A stretch of DNA of 64,000 nucleotides from Cotesia glomerata. Its lineage: Eukaryota; Arthropoda; Insecta; Hymenoptera; Braconidae. The position numbers were made by a program, and so were the translations under genes. The notes under the pieces are model-generated. The model was not told the DNA's origin. It did not search any database and saw only the letters and a program-made list of their open reading frames with translations. Position 1 is the stretch's first letter. Each line of letters begins with the position of its first letter. Shown piece by piece: positions 1 through 11,485 of this stretch. The DNA is taken from assembly GCF_020080835.1 (NCBI RefSeq), contig NC_058165.1, positions 737,967-801,966 on the forward strand, given 5' to 3'.

Positions 1-479
1 CAATGACAAAAACATCCACCCAGAGTGCAATCAGTCTACGTCAGTCGGCCGCTGTAGGTTGTAATTTAAAACGGCTTACTTTAATGACCGGCGATCCGCT
101 GCACGAGTAAGTGAGCTTCTTTTTTTAATTTTCAACTCTTTATCTCTTTTTCCTCAAAAAAAAACTAAAAAAAAAGAAAAAATAGTTTCCAATTTTCCGA
201 GAAAAGTTTTTCAATCGGGCAACAATAAGTATTGTTGCCGTAATATTTTTCGGGGAAATCGAGAAGAAGATATTCGATTCGAATGGAGCCCAGAAACTTG
301 TCCAGCAGGCTTTTATTTACTTTATTAAGGCTCTGCGGTAACGGGACCCGAGACATATATATATATATATATGTTGAACCGACGTTTGGACTTTGGCTAC
401 GGTTAAAATTGACTCATTACGCTCGAAATTCTTTAAAGTGTCCCCATTTATTTAACTTCTGAGCCCCGAGAGCTCGAAA
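1..479. other. Unassigned single-copy-looking sequence
   Basis: No coding region is supported. The first 106 bases are GC-richer than the rest and end in a donor-like ACGA|GTAAGTG, so they could be the tail of a non-coding exon. Then come A/T runs (122-182) and a (TA)n tract at 355-372. Confidence 0.3.
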
Positions 480-1870
480 CTTCAAATTTGTGTCTTGGGC
501 TACTTCTATTTTTTTATCCCGTAACTAAAGTAAGCTTCAGATCAGCTTTAAATTTTATATACACCCTCCTGAAGGTCCCTACTATCCTCCTTGGAACGCG
601 TTTTGACCTACCATAATTTTTTTACACCCTCCCCACCCTAGAACAATTAAAAAGTCCAAATCTTAAATTTGCGCTTAAACCACTTACATTTTTGGTTGCC
701 AAAATTAAACTAAGCTTCAGATCAACTTTAAATTTTATATAAACTCTTCTTAGAACATCTACTACTCTCTTTTAAACGCATTTTGACCTACCATAATTTT
801 TTTATACCTTCCTCCCACTCCAGAACTCCTAAAAATCTTAAATCTTAAATTTGCGTCTTAAACCACTCACATTTTTGGTTGCCAAAATTAAACTAAGCTT
901 CAGATCAACTTCAAATTTTATATACACTCTCCTCCGAACTCCTACTACTCTCTTATAAACGCATTTTGACCTACCATAATTTTTCTACACCCTCCCCCCC
1001 CCCACCCTAGATCAATTAAAAAGCAGAATTCTCGAAATTCACAATTCTCATCTTAGATTATTTACATTTTTGGTTCCTATGACTAAATTACCCCTCAGAT
1101 CATCTTCAAATTATATATAAACCTTCCTGAAGACCCTTACTATCCTCCTTTAAGCGCATTTTAATCTACCATAATTTTTTTACACCCTCTCCTCACTTCA
1201 AAACAATTAAAAAGCCCAAATCCTTAAATTGCGTCTTAGATTACTTACATTTTTGGTTACCAAAATCTAACTAAGCTGCCGATCAACTTCAAATTTTACA
1301 TACACCTTCCATAAGAACCTCCCGCCTTCCCAAAAATCAGAAAAAACCCAAAATCGCAAATTTGCATCTTAGATTACTTACATTTTTGGTTGCCAAATTT
1401 AAACTAAGCTTCAAATCAACTTCAAATTTTACATACACCTTCTTGAAGACTCCTATTATTATCCTTTGAGCGCATTTTGACCTACCATAATTTTCTTACA
1501 CCCTCCTCCCACTCCAAAACTCTTAAAAATCCTAAATCTTAAATTTGCGTCTTAAACTACTTACATTTTTGCTTACTAAAATTAAACTAAGCTTCAAATC
1601 AACTTCAAATTTTATATACACTTTCCTTAAGACACCTTATAACACCATTTGACGGCATTTTGACCTACGATAATTTTTACACCCTCCTCCCACTCCAGAA
1701 CAATAAAACACCCTAAATCTTAAATTTACGTTCTAAATAACTTACATTTTTGGTTCCCAAAAGCAAACTAAGCTTCAAATCAACTTCAAATTTTATATGC
1801 ACCCTCCATAAGACACCTTATAACACCCTTTGACAGCATTTTGACCTACTATAATTTTTCTAACCACCCC
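480..1870 (+). repeat. Tandem satellite, unit about 181 bp, about 8 units
   Basis: The motif AAGCTTCAGATCA recurs at 532, 712 and 895, then in weaker form near 1087, 1272, 1406, 1588 and 1769. Each unit also has GCATTTTGACCTACCATAAT, a C-rich ACACCCTCC segment and ACTTACATTTTTGGTTGCC. The interval 1272-1406 is short because the GCATTTTGACC part is missing. Units have diverged. No frame is open through the array. Confidence 0.9.
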
Positions 1871-2857
1871 TTTCCCCTCCCACTCCTCAATTCTTAACAA
1901 AACTATCGACAATCGGATTTCTCCTGATCAATAATCGTTAAGTATCATTAGCCACTAAAAGAAACAACATTGTATACAATCGCCAGTCATTTATTCTTCC
2001 TCTATCCTCAATCCGCTACCAGCTAAAAATACATAACCATAAAAATATCTACAGAGTAATACTATATAGTACACACTGCGAACAGACGGGTCTTATGAAT
2101 AAAGAATTCGCTTATACAATAGTCTCTTTGTGAATAGCATCTCTCGCTACTGAGCTGTCCTTTCAGCTTCTCTCTTTATGCTCATACACACACATACACA
2201 CAAAAACACACACGTGTTGGATGTTGAGCATCAATGTGCTAATAATCCGAGGAAATTTGTTTCAGTATTCATTTATTTAATTGTACCATTACCATAATAA
2301 GGTCTTACAATATTGTGCGTTACTTAAATATAACCTTATTATCCTATTAATTATAAAGCGTTATAATTATATATATTTAAATATAAAAAAAAAAAAACAT
2401 TTTTTGTTTTTCAATACCAAAAGGGTAAAAAATAAAAAAACTCCGTCCAATTATAATTATAATAATAATTATGACACGTTAATAATGAGGTAGCACTTTT
2501 AGTATTCGTATTCATATTTAATAAAATTATTAAAGTCTATAATTTGTAAAAAACTGAAAGGGCCATTCAAAGGATTCTAGTTAGAGGTGTATCTATTGGT
2601 TGTCACTCATGCGGAGATAACGATCAATAAAAATTGTACATATGCGATAGTTTTTTGTCTTTGAATTGAGAAAACATTGAAATTGTCACTTTCCGGGGGA
2701 TAATAGGCACCAGATTGAGATTTTTTTTAACCCAGGAAAGGAATATCGATTTGTAGCTACGGAAGTATATTTTTGGGAGGAAAGGAGTCTTGGTTTTAAC
2801 CTTTTTTGGTGACTAATGTCTTTTATCGGCGATTTTTAAGGCTTTTTAGTGATTAAA
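1871..2857. other. Unassigned AT-rich sequence with a CA-rich microsatellite
   Basis: There is an ACACAC-rich tract at 2186-2217 and an AT-rich stretch with poly-A at 2385-2397. I see no gene or RNA. Confidence 0.4.
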
Positions 2858-3368
2858 GCTTCAAAATCATCAATTTTGACGCTTTTTTGGTTAATAATGC
2901 CCTTTATTAATGATTTCCAACCAAATTGAGACATTAATGATCTTAATTAATGATTTCCAACCAAATTGGGGCATTGATGCTCTTAATTGATGATTTTTCA
3001 TCAAAATTTTAGCATTAATGCTCTTAATTGATGATTTTCAACCAAATTGAGGCATTAATGCCCTTTATTAATGATTTTTCATCAAAATCTAAGCATTAAT
3101 ACTCTGAATTAATAATTTTAAACCAAATTGGGGCATTAATGCTCTTAATTGATGATTTTTCAACCAAATTGGGACACTAATGCTCTTTACTAATGATTTT
3201 TAACCAAATTGGGGAATTAATGCTCTTAATTGATGATTTTTCATCCAAATTGAAGCATTAATGCCCTTTATTAATGATTTTCAACCAAATTGAGGCATTA
3301 ATGCTCTTAATTGATGATTTTTTATCAAAATCCAAGTATTAGTGCTCTTGTTTGATGATTTTTGGCGG
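2858..3368 (+). repeat. Minisatellite, unit about 40-41 bp, about 13 units
   Basis: GCATTAATGCTCTTAATTGA starts a unit at 2971, 3012, 3052, 3093 and 3133, and TGATTTTTCAACCAAATTGG fills the rest of each unit. The parts between the repeated motif are themselves conserved, so there are no CRISPR-like spacers. Confidence 0.9.
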
Positions 3369-4307
3369 AAATTTACTAATGCCATATTGACCATTAATTA
3401 GTTGATTAATGGCCGAATTGAGCTCATAAAAATATGAAGCACCAAAAAAAGATCAAAAGACAAACAATAGCTCTTTAGAAGCCTCCAAGCCGGTAAAAAG
3501 ATCCTAAATCCGAGAAAAGTTACATAAGCCGTTGCGTTGTTGTGTAAAATCGTCAAGGTTACCGACTAAAACCTCGAAGAGAAGAGTTGTAGCAACAAAT
3601 AGCCAGACAATAAGCTAAGACGAGCCGTGAGGTGGCAAATACTTGTACTTGGACAACCATAATGATTTGCTTAGTTAATATTTGTTCAGCTAGCCGTTCT
3701 TTCAGCTACGAAATTAAGGTTGACTTATTTGCATTGTCTGTACTGACATTTATTATTTTCTTTTATTGTCGTTAATATATACATAACCATACCCGTACAG
3801 CCATTAACATAATAATAGACCACGGTGACAATGACAAGAGTTGTCATCATCTTTGCCGGACTTTGTTTGACCAGCTGGAGAATTTAGGCGGAGAACTTAC
3901 CGTCAAGTCCATCATGTCAATAATAGACAACAAATACAATTACCAAATTTAATGTGTTGATTTGTCTCAGTTAGTTCTTTTTTATTTTTTATGAGGTATA
4001 AGGCAGGGAGAATATAAAAGAGGGCAAGGGGTGACCATCAAAGTAGGCACGTTTTTTCCTTCGATTGAACTTGCCGAATATCGAGAATAAATAAAGCCGA
4101 GCGGACCGGAGATTTCTCATTTCCAGGTAATTAATTTACAATGACTTTAACAGAGCTTGAAGGGGAAAAATACTCGAGGGTTACTTATAACCTTAAGCTT
4201 ACGGAAGCTCTTTTACACTTTTGTTATCGTAACCCCGGTGCGTTGGTGAGGATATGCAGGAAAATCTGGACAATTGTTTTTAGGGAATTTTGAAATTTTT
4301 CTGCTAA
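3369..4307. other. Unassigned sequence with a possible TATA promoter and 5' exon
   Basis: Mostly without recognisable features. The exception is TATAAAAG at 4013-4020, followed 106 bases later by a good splice donor (TTCCAG|GTAATT, GT at 4127); see the next entry. No coding region is seen. Confidence 0.35.
4013..4126 (+). promoter_or_regulatory. Possible TATA promoter with non-coding first exon
   Basis: TATAAAAG at 4013-4020 would place transcription start near 4043. The following 80 or so bases are less AT-rich than the surroundings, contain no ATG-led frame of note, and end at CAG|GTAATT. This is what a short non-coding first exon looks like, possibly of the downstream SoxD gene on the same strand. 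It is an inference from two short motifs, and chance matches are common in AT-rich DNA. Confidence 0.25.
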
Positions 4308-5195
4308 GCAGGTTATGGGCCCAGAGCTGGAATTTTTTGTAGAGATCTTTGGAATACTAAATTAAGTTAAGCCAAAGAGAATCAAGTCAATCAGTCGATT
4401 AGTTTCTGAGTTATAGTCATTTAAATACGGAAAATACGAAAAACGGAAAAAAACTTTTTTTTACTAAATTGAAATTTTTAGCTGATTTTTTGTGGAGACC
4501 TCGGGGACGATATAAGAAGTTGATGTAGAAAGAATGATATTAATCAATTGATTAGTTTCTGAGTTATAGTCATTTAAATACGGAAAGTACAAAAAACGGA
4601 AAAAAACTTTTTTTTACTGGGTTGGAATTCTGAGCTAATTTTTTGTGGAGACCTTGGGGACGATATAAGAAGTTAAGTTGGAGAAAGAATCGAATTAATC
4701 GATTGATTAGATTCTGACTTATAGTCATTTAAAAATAGAAAATACGAAAAACCAAAATAAATTTTTTTTAAGTGGGTTGAAATTTTTGGTTAATTTTTTG
4801 TGGAGACCTTTGGGACAATATAAGGAGTTAAGTTGGAGAGGATAAAATCGATCGATTGATTAGATTCTGAGTTATAGTCATTTAAAAATGGAAAATATGA
4901 AAAACGAAAAAAAACTTTTTTGGAGTGGGTTGAAATTTTGAGCTAATTTTTTGTGGAGACCTTGGGGACGATATAAGAAATTAAGTGGGAGAAAATCAAA
5001 TCAATCGATTGATTAGATTCTGAGTTATAGTCATTTAAATACAGAAAATACGAAAAACCGAAAAAAAATTTTTTTTACTGTGTTGGAATTTTGAGCTTAT
5101 TTTTTGCGGAAACCTTTGGGACACTATAAGAAGTTAAGGTAGAGAGAATCAAATCAATCGATTGATTAGTTCCTAAGTTATAGTCACTAACAATA
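4308..5195 (+). repeat. Satellite A array, + orientation, about 6 units
   Basis: The unit is about 153 bp, measured from GATTAGTTTCTGAG at 4397 to the next at 4550. Unit landmarks: TTAGTTTCTGAGTTATAGTC, GAAAATACGAAAAACG, an A/T run, ACTGGGTTGGAATTTT, TTTTTTGTGGAGACC, GATATAAGAAGTTAAGTTGG, ATCAATCGATTGATTAG. The left edge carries the boundary motif GCAGGTTATGGGCCCAG (4308-4324). The right edge fades in a truncated unit. Confidence 0.92.
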
Positions 5196-5984
5196 AAAAA
5201 AGCCTTATAGCTGAAAAAATGTAAACTTTTGCATTGAAAAAAGTAAAGAATAACATTAATCAATTTTCTATGTTATTAGTTATTAGCTTTCTTTTCACCG
5301 GCAATATACTTATCCTGTCAAACTCAGGAAATAAGAACAAGTTCTGTTAGTATGCGACTGGCAACATACAACATCGAGCATACAATACTTTGTACAGCGG
5401 CGATTAGTTTCCGGGGCTGTTTCGCGACTTTATTTCTCCATGCATGTGTCGAGGAAGGGGCGCTGGGGTGAGCAAGGTAAAGAACGAGAAAGAATTATAA
5501 GGGCAAAAGTCGATTGAACATAAATTGAATGATTGGGGCGCGACGAGGGTGCTTGATTGTTCATTCAAACAACAATCGTAATTGCGTTACACCGACTCAA
5601 TACATCCTTGATATTCCAGATCTCGGTCTAATATCCAGAGCGACTAAAGTCAATCAGTAGTTGTGAGTTTGTCATGTATAAGTTGTCCGTGTGTGAATGT
5701 GTGCCCGCAAACTCGAGCACCTTCGGACTTCTCGAATCAACACTTGACGCACTACCCACTTTTCATGTTAACGTTGTTAGTGCTTAACGTACAATCATTC
5801 AAACACGTGTATGAGCACTGTCAACCATACGCTACACACTCTACGCTACCTTTCACTATATTCATTTCAAGCCATTCTCTTTTCACTTTTTCGGCCTCTA
5901 ATTAAACCCAATCAAACATTTTTTTACATTAACAGCTTCAGTCTACTATCTATTGGCCGATTTCAGCCTCAGAACATCGATTTT
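5196..5984. other. Unassigned sequence
   Basis: Moderately AT-rich with no repeat structure I recognise. Short open frames around 5660-5900 show no family likeness and no codon-periodic features. Confidence 0.35.
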
Positions 5985-6115
5985 TCCCACCCAGGCCCAT
6001 AACCTGTTAAATTTCCTATTTTATAATCGTTATAACTCAGAAACTAATCGATCGATTGACTTCATTTTCTCCAACTTAACTTCTTATATTGCCCCAAGTT
6101 TCCACAAAATAGACC

Positions 6116-6501
6116 GTAAGACCAAAATAGATTCTTTGGTCTATTCTTTCTCGCTTCACAGTATTATTTATATTTTTAAAAATGCTTGCCGTAAGATGGA
6201 CAGTGTGGCTTAATGTATATAGAATAATCGAAAAGAAATTTAGTATAGACCGGATAGCTCAAATGGTAGAGTAGCTGACATGTCTTCGGAAGGTTCTGGG
6301 TTCGAATCCCAGTCCGAGCTACCTAATAATTTTTTCTCGCATATTCTATAAACTCACATTAAGATGATCCTCTCCGTATTCCTTTCTCAATCCTTTCCTA
6401 CCAATATCCTGTTACGTGAATGTGGAACGCTTCACGTAATAATTACCGTAACTCCTATTCTTTCCCGCTTCACAGCATTATTTATATTTGTAAAAATATA
6501 C
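6116..6501 (+). mobile_element. tRNA-like element with 43-bp terminal direct repeats, copy 1
   Basis: Direct repeats at 6141-6183 and 6455-6497 (starting CTATTCTTTC, ending AAAAAT) enclose a tRNA-like core. The 11-base sequence CAAAATAGACC occurs at 6105-6115 and 6502-6512, and the satellite unit continues correctly after the second copy, so this looks like a target-site duplication of an inserted element. Inside are a long imperfect stem (arms 6209-6230 and 6338-6363) and a perfect 9-bp hairpin (TTACGTGAA 6412-6420, TTCACGTAA 6431-6439). There is no open frame, so it would be non-autonomous. It could be a tRNA-derived SINE or one-and-a-bit copies of a tandem unit. Confidence 0.8.
6248..6323 (+). 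ncRNA. tRNA-like core (internal Pol III promoter), probably not a functional tRNA
   Basis: An A-box-like stretch (TAGCTCAAATGGTAGAG) and an exact B box (GGTTCGAATCC) are spaced as in a tRNA. The T arm CTGGG/CCCAG is perfect and the D arm GCTC/GAGT pairs. The anticodon arm pairs 4 bp (CTGA/TCGG with one G-U). The acceptor stem pairs in only about 5 of 7 positions and the anticodon loop (CATGTCT) lacks U33. It is best read as a SINE-type head, not a cellular tRNA. Confidence 0.7.
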
Positions 6502-6640
6502 CAAAATAGACCAAAAATTCAAAACAGAAAAAAAAGGTTTTTTTTCGTTTTTCGTATTTAATTTTTTCTAACATAACTTTTTATAGTGTCCTGAAGCTCT
6601 CTACCAAAAATTCCTCCCCTGGGCCCATAACCTGTTAAAT

Positions 6641-8699
6641 AACAAAATTTTGCACCGTGACTATGTAATTAATCCTTTTAAACAACCAGAAGAGTCGATT
6701 AGTCCGTTGATTAATCGCGAAATTAACTATAATAAAAGCAAAAAAAAAAAAAAAAGTAACTCAGGAGATTAATAATAAATCAGGTAACCTGTAAGAGTAA
6801 ATTAACAACAGACTAAACTCGGAAGAGGAAGATAAAAGAGCAATAAGGTGGGGCGTTAGTGGAGCCCTGTAGCCTCTCTCTGCTACAGCCTCTCTCTTTT
6901 AAAAAAATAAGTACGCATATGTACAAGACGGGTGAATGGCCTGGCGCGTCCTTGCGAGCCACCTGACCATGCTTTGGAGTGGAGTGGACTCGACTGGACT
7001 GGACTGGACTTTCCAGCATCCTGCTGCCGCATGTAATTCTTACATTATACCTACGCTACTCAGGTACAAGCCACTTGACTGTCCTGGCAACTAATCTCGG
7101 GCTAATTAAACAACCGTCGTTACTTTGACTCCAGTGTAGTATCTATGTATAGATATAGATATATAGATACATATACATATACATATGGGATGCCAATTGA
7201 ATCCTCACATCAAATTTATAATTATTATTGTTAGCTCGAATAAAACATTTGCGGAAGAAATCATATCGCCGGCATCAGCTTTCTAATGCCAGCTACTGAA
7301 GTAGAGAGTATCTCTTACCGTATGATGTCTCTGTATGTAAGCTTAACATTATATTTGTCTGTGTGCCACGTCAATACTCGTATATCCACTCCTATATACC
7401 TACCAGCAACCTACCAGCAACCTCAATCCCAACATCATCTAACTATTTATAGATCAGACCACCTGCAGCTTCCGACGGTTACGGCATGTCCGGCATCCTT
7501 TTTTTACCTTTTTCAAACCTCAAGACGTTACCTTTTTAAGATATTAATTATAAAGTTGTTGTTATTATCATTTAAACCACAAAAAACAACCAAAAATCTG
7601 ATCATTGAAATCCCCACGAATTCGTTGGTTCTATTTTCAAATCCAATTTTAAGGATTAAATATTAAAATCATGAATTCTGCACATAGATAACGCAAAAGG
7701 ACGGTAAATTTACTAACTTTTCCACCCTCTTTGCAGAATTTCGGCAATTAATAAAACCAAGTTACAGATTAGTTACTAAAGAGCACTCGATTAGATGCAA
7801 AGCTACTTTTTTTGATCGAACTTTAGGAACCGATATCTCGAAAATTATCAATTTTAGGGACTTGGAAGTTTAAACCAAAATTATAGGGCAGGAGATTTCC
7901 TATCAAAATTTACATAAATAATCCAATTTTTTTTTATTTGAGTCCAAAAAAATGAGCTGGGAAAAATGAGACGAATTGTTAGAAATTTGTGTATTTTTTT
8001 GGGCTAATTGTGAATTTATAAGGTCAAAAATGTAAATTATGTAATTGGTAGTAAAGTTTGTTAGTAGTACTTGTTAAAAGGTTTTAAAAAAATTTTAGGT
8101 CGAAAAAATCTGACTAGTAGTTTTAAAGTTCGAATAATTTTTCTTGTTTCAGACGGATCATTGCGGCCCAATGAGTCATAGGCGGGGCCCAGCGGAATCA
8201 AAGGACCCAAAATCCGGTAAGTAGATAGATAAGACATCGAGGGTGATAATAACAACAACATCCGATCCGATATCGTGGCATTGAGGCGAGTATTTGTCGA
8301 GGGGAGATAACTAATCGACAAAGACGTCACAGAGATCGTCATACGTCTTTGTATTAAATTTTTACTGGTAACAATTATTGCAATTGTTGATATTTAGCTT
8401 CGAGAGAGTAAACACGGTCACCTGCTGGCTCCTAAGCAGCATCAGGTAAACTCTCACAAGCAGCCATACCTGCCTGAGGGCTATGTATGCTCGGCTCTTT
8501 TTGCTCGTATGCTTATGTAAGCACCAGTGTGCGTGTACGCTTGGATTGTCGACTGCAGATACTACTTTTACTATTTTTAAGAATGTTTCCTTAGGCAACG
8601 CATCGGCTCCACGTCTAGGTAGCCTGTTTTTCTTCTTATCTGTCTTAGGATTTGCCTTTCTGTCGACAATTGATTTTACGGGTTAGTTTTTGTAGGTAG
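6641..8699. other. Unassigned sequence with short GATA/CATA microsatellite
   Basis: No coding region is supported. There is a poly-A run at 6740-6755 and a TAGATA/CATATA tract at 7145-7186. The frame open at 7286-7666 has no recognisable domain. The segment 8140-8690 is less AT-rich but shows no exon-like boundaries that I trust. Confidence 0.35.
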
Positions 8700-9235
8700 T
8701 TTTTATTATAAAAAAATTAAGTTGATCGATTGATTAGTTTATGAGATATGGTTATTTAAAAAATTAAAATTTGAAAAACAAAAAAAAAATTCTTTTTGGG
8801 TGGGTTGGAATTTTGAACTGAATTTTGGTGGAGAACTTTGGGACGATGTCAGAAGTTAAGTTAGAGAAAATCAAGTCAATCGATCGATTAGTTTTTGAGA
8901 TATGGCCGTTTAAAAATGGAAAATACGAAAAACGAAAAAAAACTTTTTTTGACTGGGTTGGAATTTTAAGCTGATTTTTTGTGGAAACCTTTGGGACAAC
9001 ATAAGAAGTTAATTTAGAGAGAATCAAATCAATCGATTGATTAGATTCTGAGATATAGTCCTTTAAATATTTAAAATACAAAAAACAGAAAAAAACTTTT
9101 TTTGACTGGGTTGAAATTTTTGGTTAATTTTTTGTGGAGACCTTTGGGACAGTAAAAGAAGTTAATTTAGCGAAAATCAAGTCAATCGATCGATTAGTTT
9201 CTGAGATATGGCCGTTTAAAAATGGCAAAAGTATT
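8700..9235 (+). repeat. Satellite A array, + orientation, about 3.5 units
   Basis: Starts at GATCGATTGATTAGTTTATG and repeats TTTTTTGTGGAGACCTTTGG and ATCGATCGATTAGTTT at about 153-bp steps. No GGTTATGGGCCC boundary motif is seen at either edge here. Confidence 0.9.
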
Positions 9236-10884
9236 TAACACTAAAGCCAAGTTTAAAATTTTGAATTTAAATTCAAAGAAAAAAAAACATGCCTTAGATA
9301 AAATCTCAAGAGCGATAGGACTCTGTCGGGTCATTGTAAAAAAAACAATTTAAGAGTAACTCCGGGACAAAAGAGAAAAAGGTTATCTACCCTCATTGAA
9401 AGGACCGTTATCAGTAAAAAAATACGGTATTAAATATTAAATATCGATAGCGACAATAGATCGGATGTTTGAGTAGCCTATCAATATCAGAGTACCTTGT
9501 GGTGACTCATTGTCATGATTAAGAGTCAAATATGTATATCTATATATATTTGTGATGAGACGCCGAAGAATAAAAATAAAAATAAAAATAAGAACAAGAA
9601 CAGAAGAATAAAAAATTCCGAGCTCGGTGGAGTGAGAAGCCGAGGTAGGACTTTGACTTTTCATATGGAAGGTGGCCACATATGTGTTGCATGGGAAAAT
9701 AAATCTTGTGGACACTCAACGGGAGGGAGAGACTGGACACTGGCCGCTGTCACCGGACACGAGTTGGAGTTGCAGCCGTCTCCTCTGGAGCTATCTAACC
9801 CGGCTGAGGCTGAGGCTGAGGCTGAGCCTCCAACAGATCGCGTGCGTGAAAGAGACGACGGCTATCAATGCAAGCATTATGTTCCTGTATAATATAATAC
9901 CAGCTACACGTTCCAAGGAATAAGCTTAATGTCTGTGTGGATTTTATCTTAGTGTTAGTTTGGATTTGTATATTTGTATATATATTATATATTTATGCAG
10001 CGATAATGTATATTGTCAGCGAGCGCCAACTTTTAAGACTCTTTGATTTTATTTTGCAGTTTAAAAATCGTAGTGGAGGTAAAAGTAGAAGAAAATTAGG
10101 TTTAAAAAATTTTGGCGGGAAAATAAATTTTTTCTTATAAATTAAATTAAAAATTGTTGTCACTGCTTAAAATAATTTCCCACGTTAAAATTATTCTAAG
10201 AAAAAAAAACTAATAACTCTCGGATTAAAAAAAATAATCTCTGACGACCTCAAAAGAGTATTTTGATATTAAAAAAAAAATTGTGGGCCATTGAGCTGTT
10301 TAATAAACATAAACAAAGAGCGTTAGGTATTAGAGCCTCAGTAGAGATAGAGGGCGGAGATAAGATCGGATAATAATACACGGGACAGTGCACCTACAGG
10401 CTAAAGAAATTAGGAATACAAACAGAGACATTGGGGGCCACATCATCACAGAACAGACACAGTCGCAGTCACAGTCACAGATTGAGATAAAAGGGCCACA
10501 GTGTGCTTCCCCTGCCCCATTTTGCCAGCCTTTGCCATCGGTTCCCCCCACCCCCCTCCCTCCCTCTCTTTCCTTTATTACGCGACTAATACGAACACTC
10601 GCTGAGATAAAGTTTGTAAAGCATTTGGCTTTCACGCAAACATCATTTTAATCCGGTCCCAGTCTCGCTTAGAGAGAGAGAGAAAGAGAATCGGTGGACG
10701 CACAAATAAAACAAGAGAGGAACAAAATAGACTCGACGATCCACTGAGCCGCGTAATCAGAGAAACATTATTTTCCTTTGAGCTCTGTCGCCCGTTTTTA
10801 ATGCTATGGCTTTGAAAAGGTTTTCAAAATTTTTAATTGCTCAGTTTTTGGAGACAAACTTTGTTCTAGGTTGGGATTTTTAGA
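9236..10884. other. Unassigned sequence with several short microsatellites
   Basis: Contains AAATA repeats (9570-9595), a GCTGAG hexamer repeat (9802-9826), a CAGTCA tract (10459-10479), and a GA-rich tract (10672-10689). Frames at 9515-9892 and 10388-10651 owe their length to these repeats. No gene is recognised. Confidence 0.35.
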
Positions 10885-11485
10885 TATTTTATAGTTTTTA
10901 ATGACTATAACTCAGAAACTAATTAAGTAATTGATTTGATTCTTTCCAATTTTACTTCTTATATTGTCCCTAAGGTCTCCACAAAAATTCAGCCAAAAAT
11001 TCCAAACCAGTCAAAAAAAGTTTTTTTTCGTTTTTTGTATTTTCCTTTTTTAAATGACTATATCTCAGAAACTAATCGATCGATTGATTTGATTTTTTAC
11101 AAATTTACTTCTTATGTTGTCCCAAAAGTCTCCACAAAAAATTAACCAAAAATATCAACCTAGTCAAAAAAAGTTTTTTTTCGTTTTTCGTATTTTCTGT
11201 AATTAAATGACTATATCTCAGAAACTAATCAATCAATTGACTTGATTCTCTCCAACTTTACTTCTTATATTGTTCCAAAGGTATCCACAAAAAATTAGCC
11301 AAAAATATCAACCCAGTAAAAAAAAGTTTTTTTTCGTTTTTCGTATTTTCCATTATTAAATAATTATTTCTCAGAAACTAATCAATCGATTGATTTGATT
11401 TTCTCTAACTTAACTTAATTAAGTGTTCGAAAATTCTCCACAAAAAATCGGCTAAAAATTCCACTTCTGTGCCCATAACCTGTTA
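10885..11485 (-). repeat. Satellite A array, - orientation, about 4 units
   Basis: Repeats of GACTATAACTCAGAAACTAA and TCTCCACAAAAAATTAGCC (the minus-strand form of the unit). The right edge has the boundary motif GTGCCCATAACCTGTTA (11470-11486). The left edge lacks it. Confidence 0.9.

Larger units (their letters stand above)
5985..6640 (-). repeat. Satellite A, - orientation, interrupted by a tRNA-like element
   Basis: Satellite A lies here on the minus strand. The boundary motif is present at both ends as GGCCCATAACCTGTTAAAT (about 5993-6012 and 6620-6640). The satellite unit is split at 6105-6115 and resumes at 6502; the material between is the element at 6116-6501. Confidence 0.88.

Noticed and set aside
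2858..3368. CRISPR-like regular array (40-bp period)
   Set aside because: The supposed spacers are as conserved as the repeats, no cas genes are present and the genome is eukaryotic.
6248..6323. Functional tRNA gene
   Set aside because: Acceptor stem pairs poorly, U33 is missing, and the same sequence occurs inside a repeated element with terminal repeats, so it is called tRNA-like only.
9548..9566. Hammerhead-ribozyme-like GATGAGACGCCGAAG
   Set aside because: The expected core C before TGATGAG is G and the CGAAA part reads CGAAG; no flanking stems fit.
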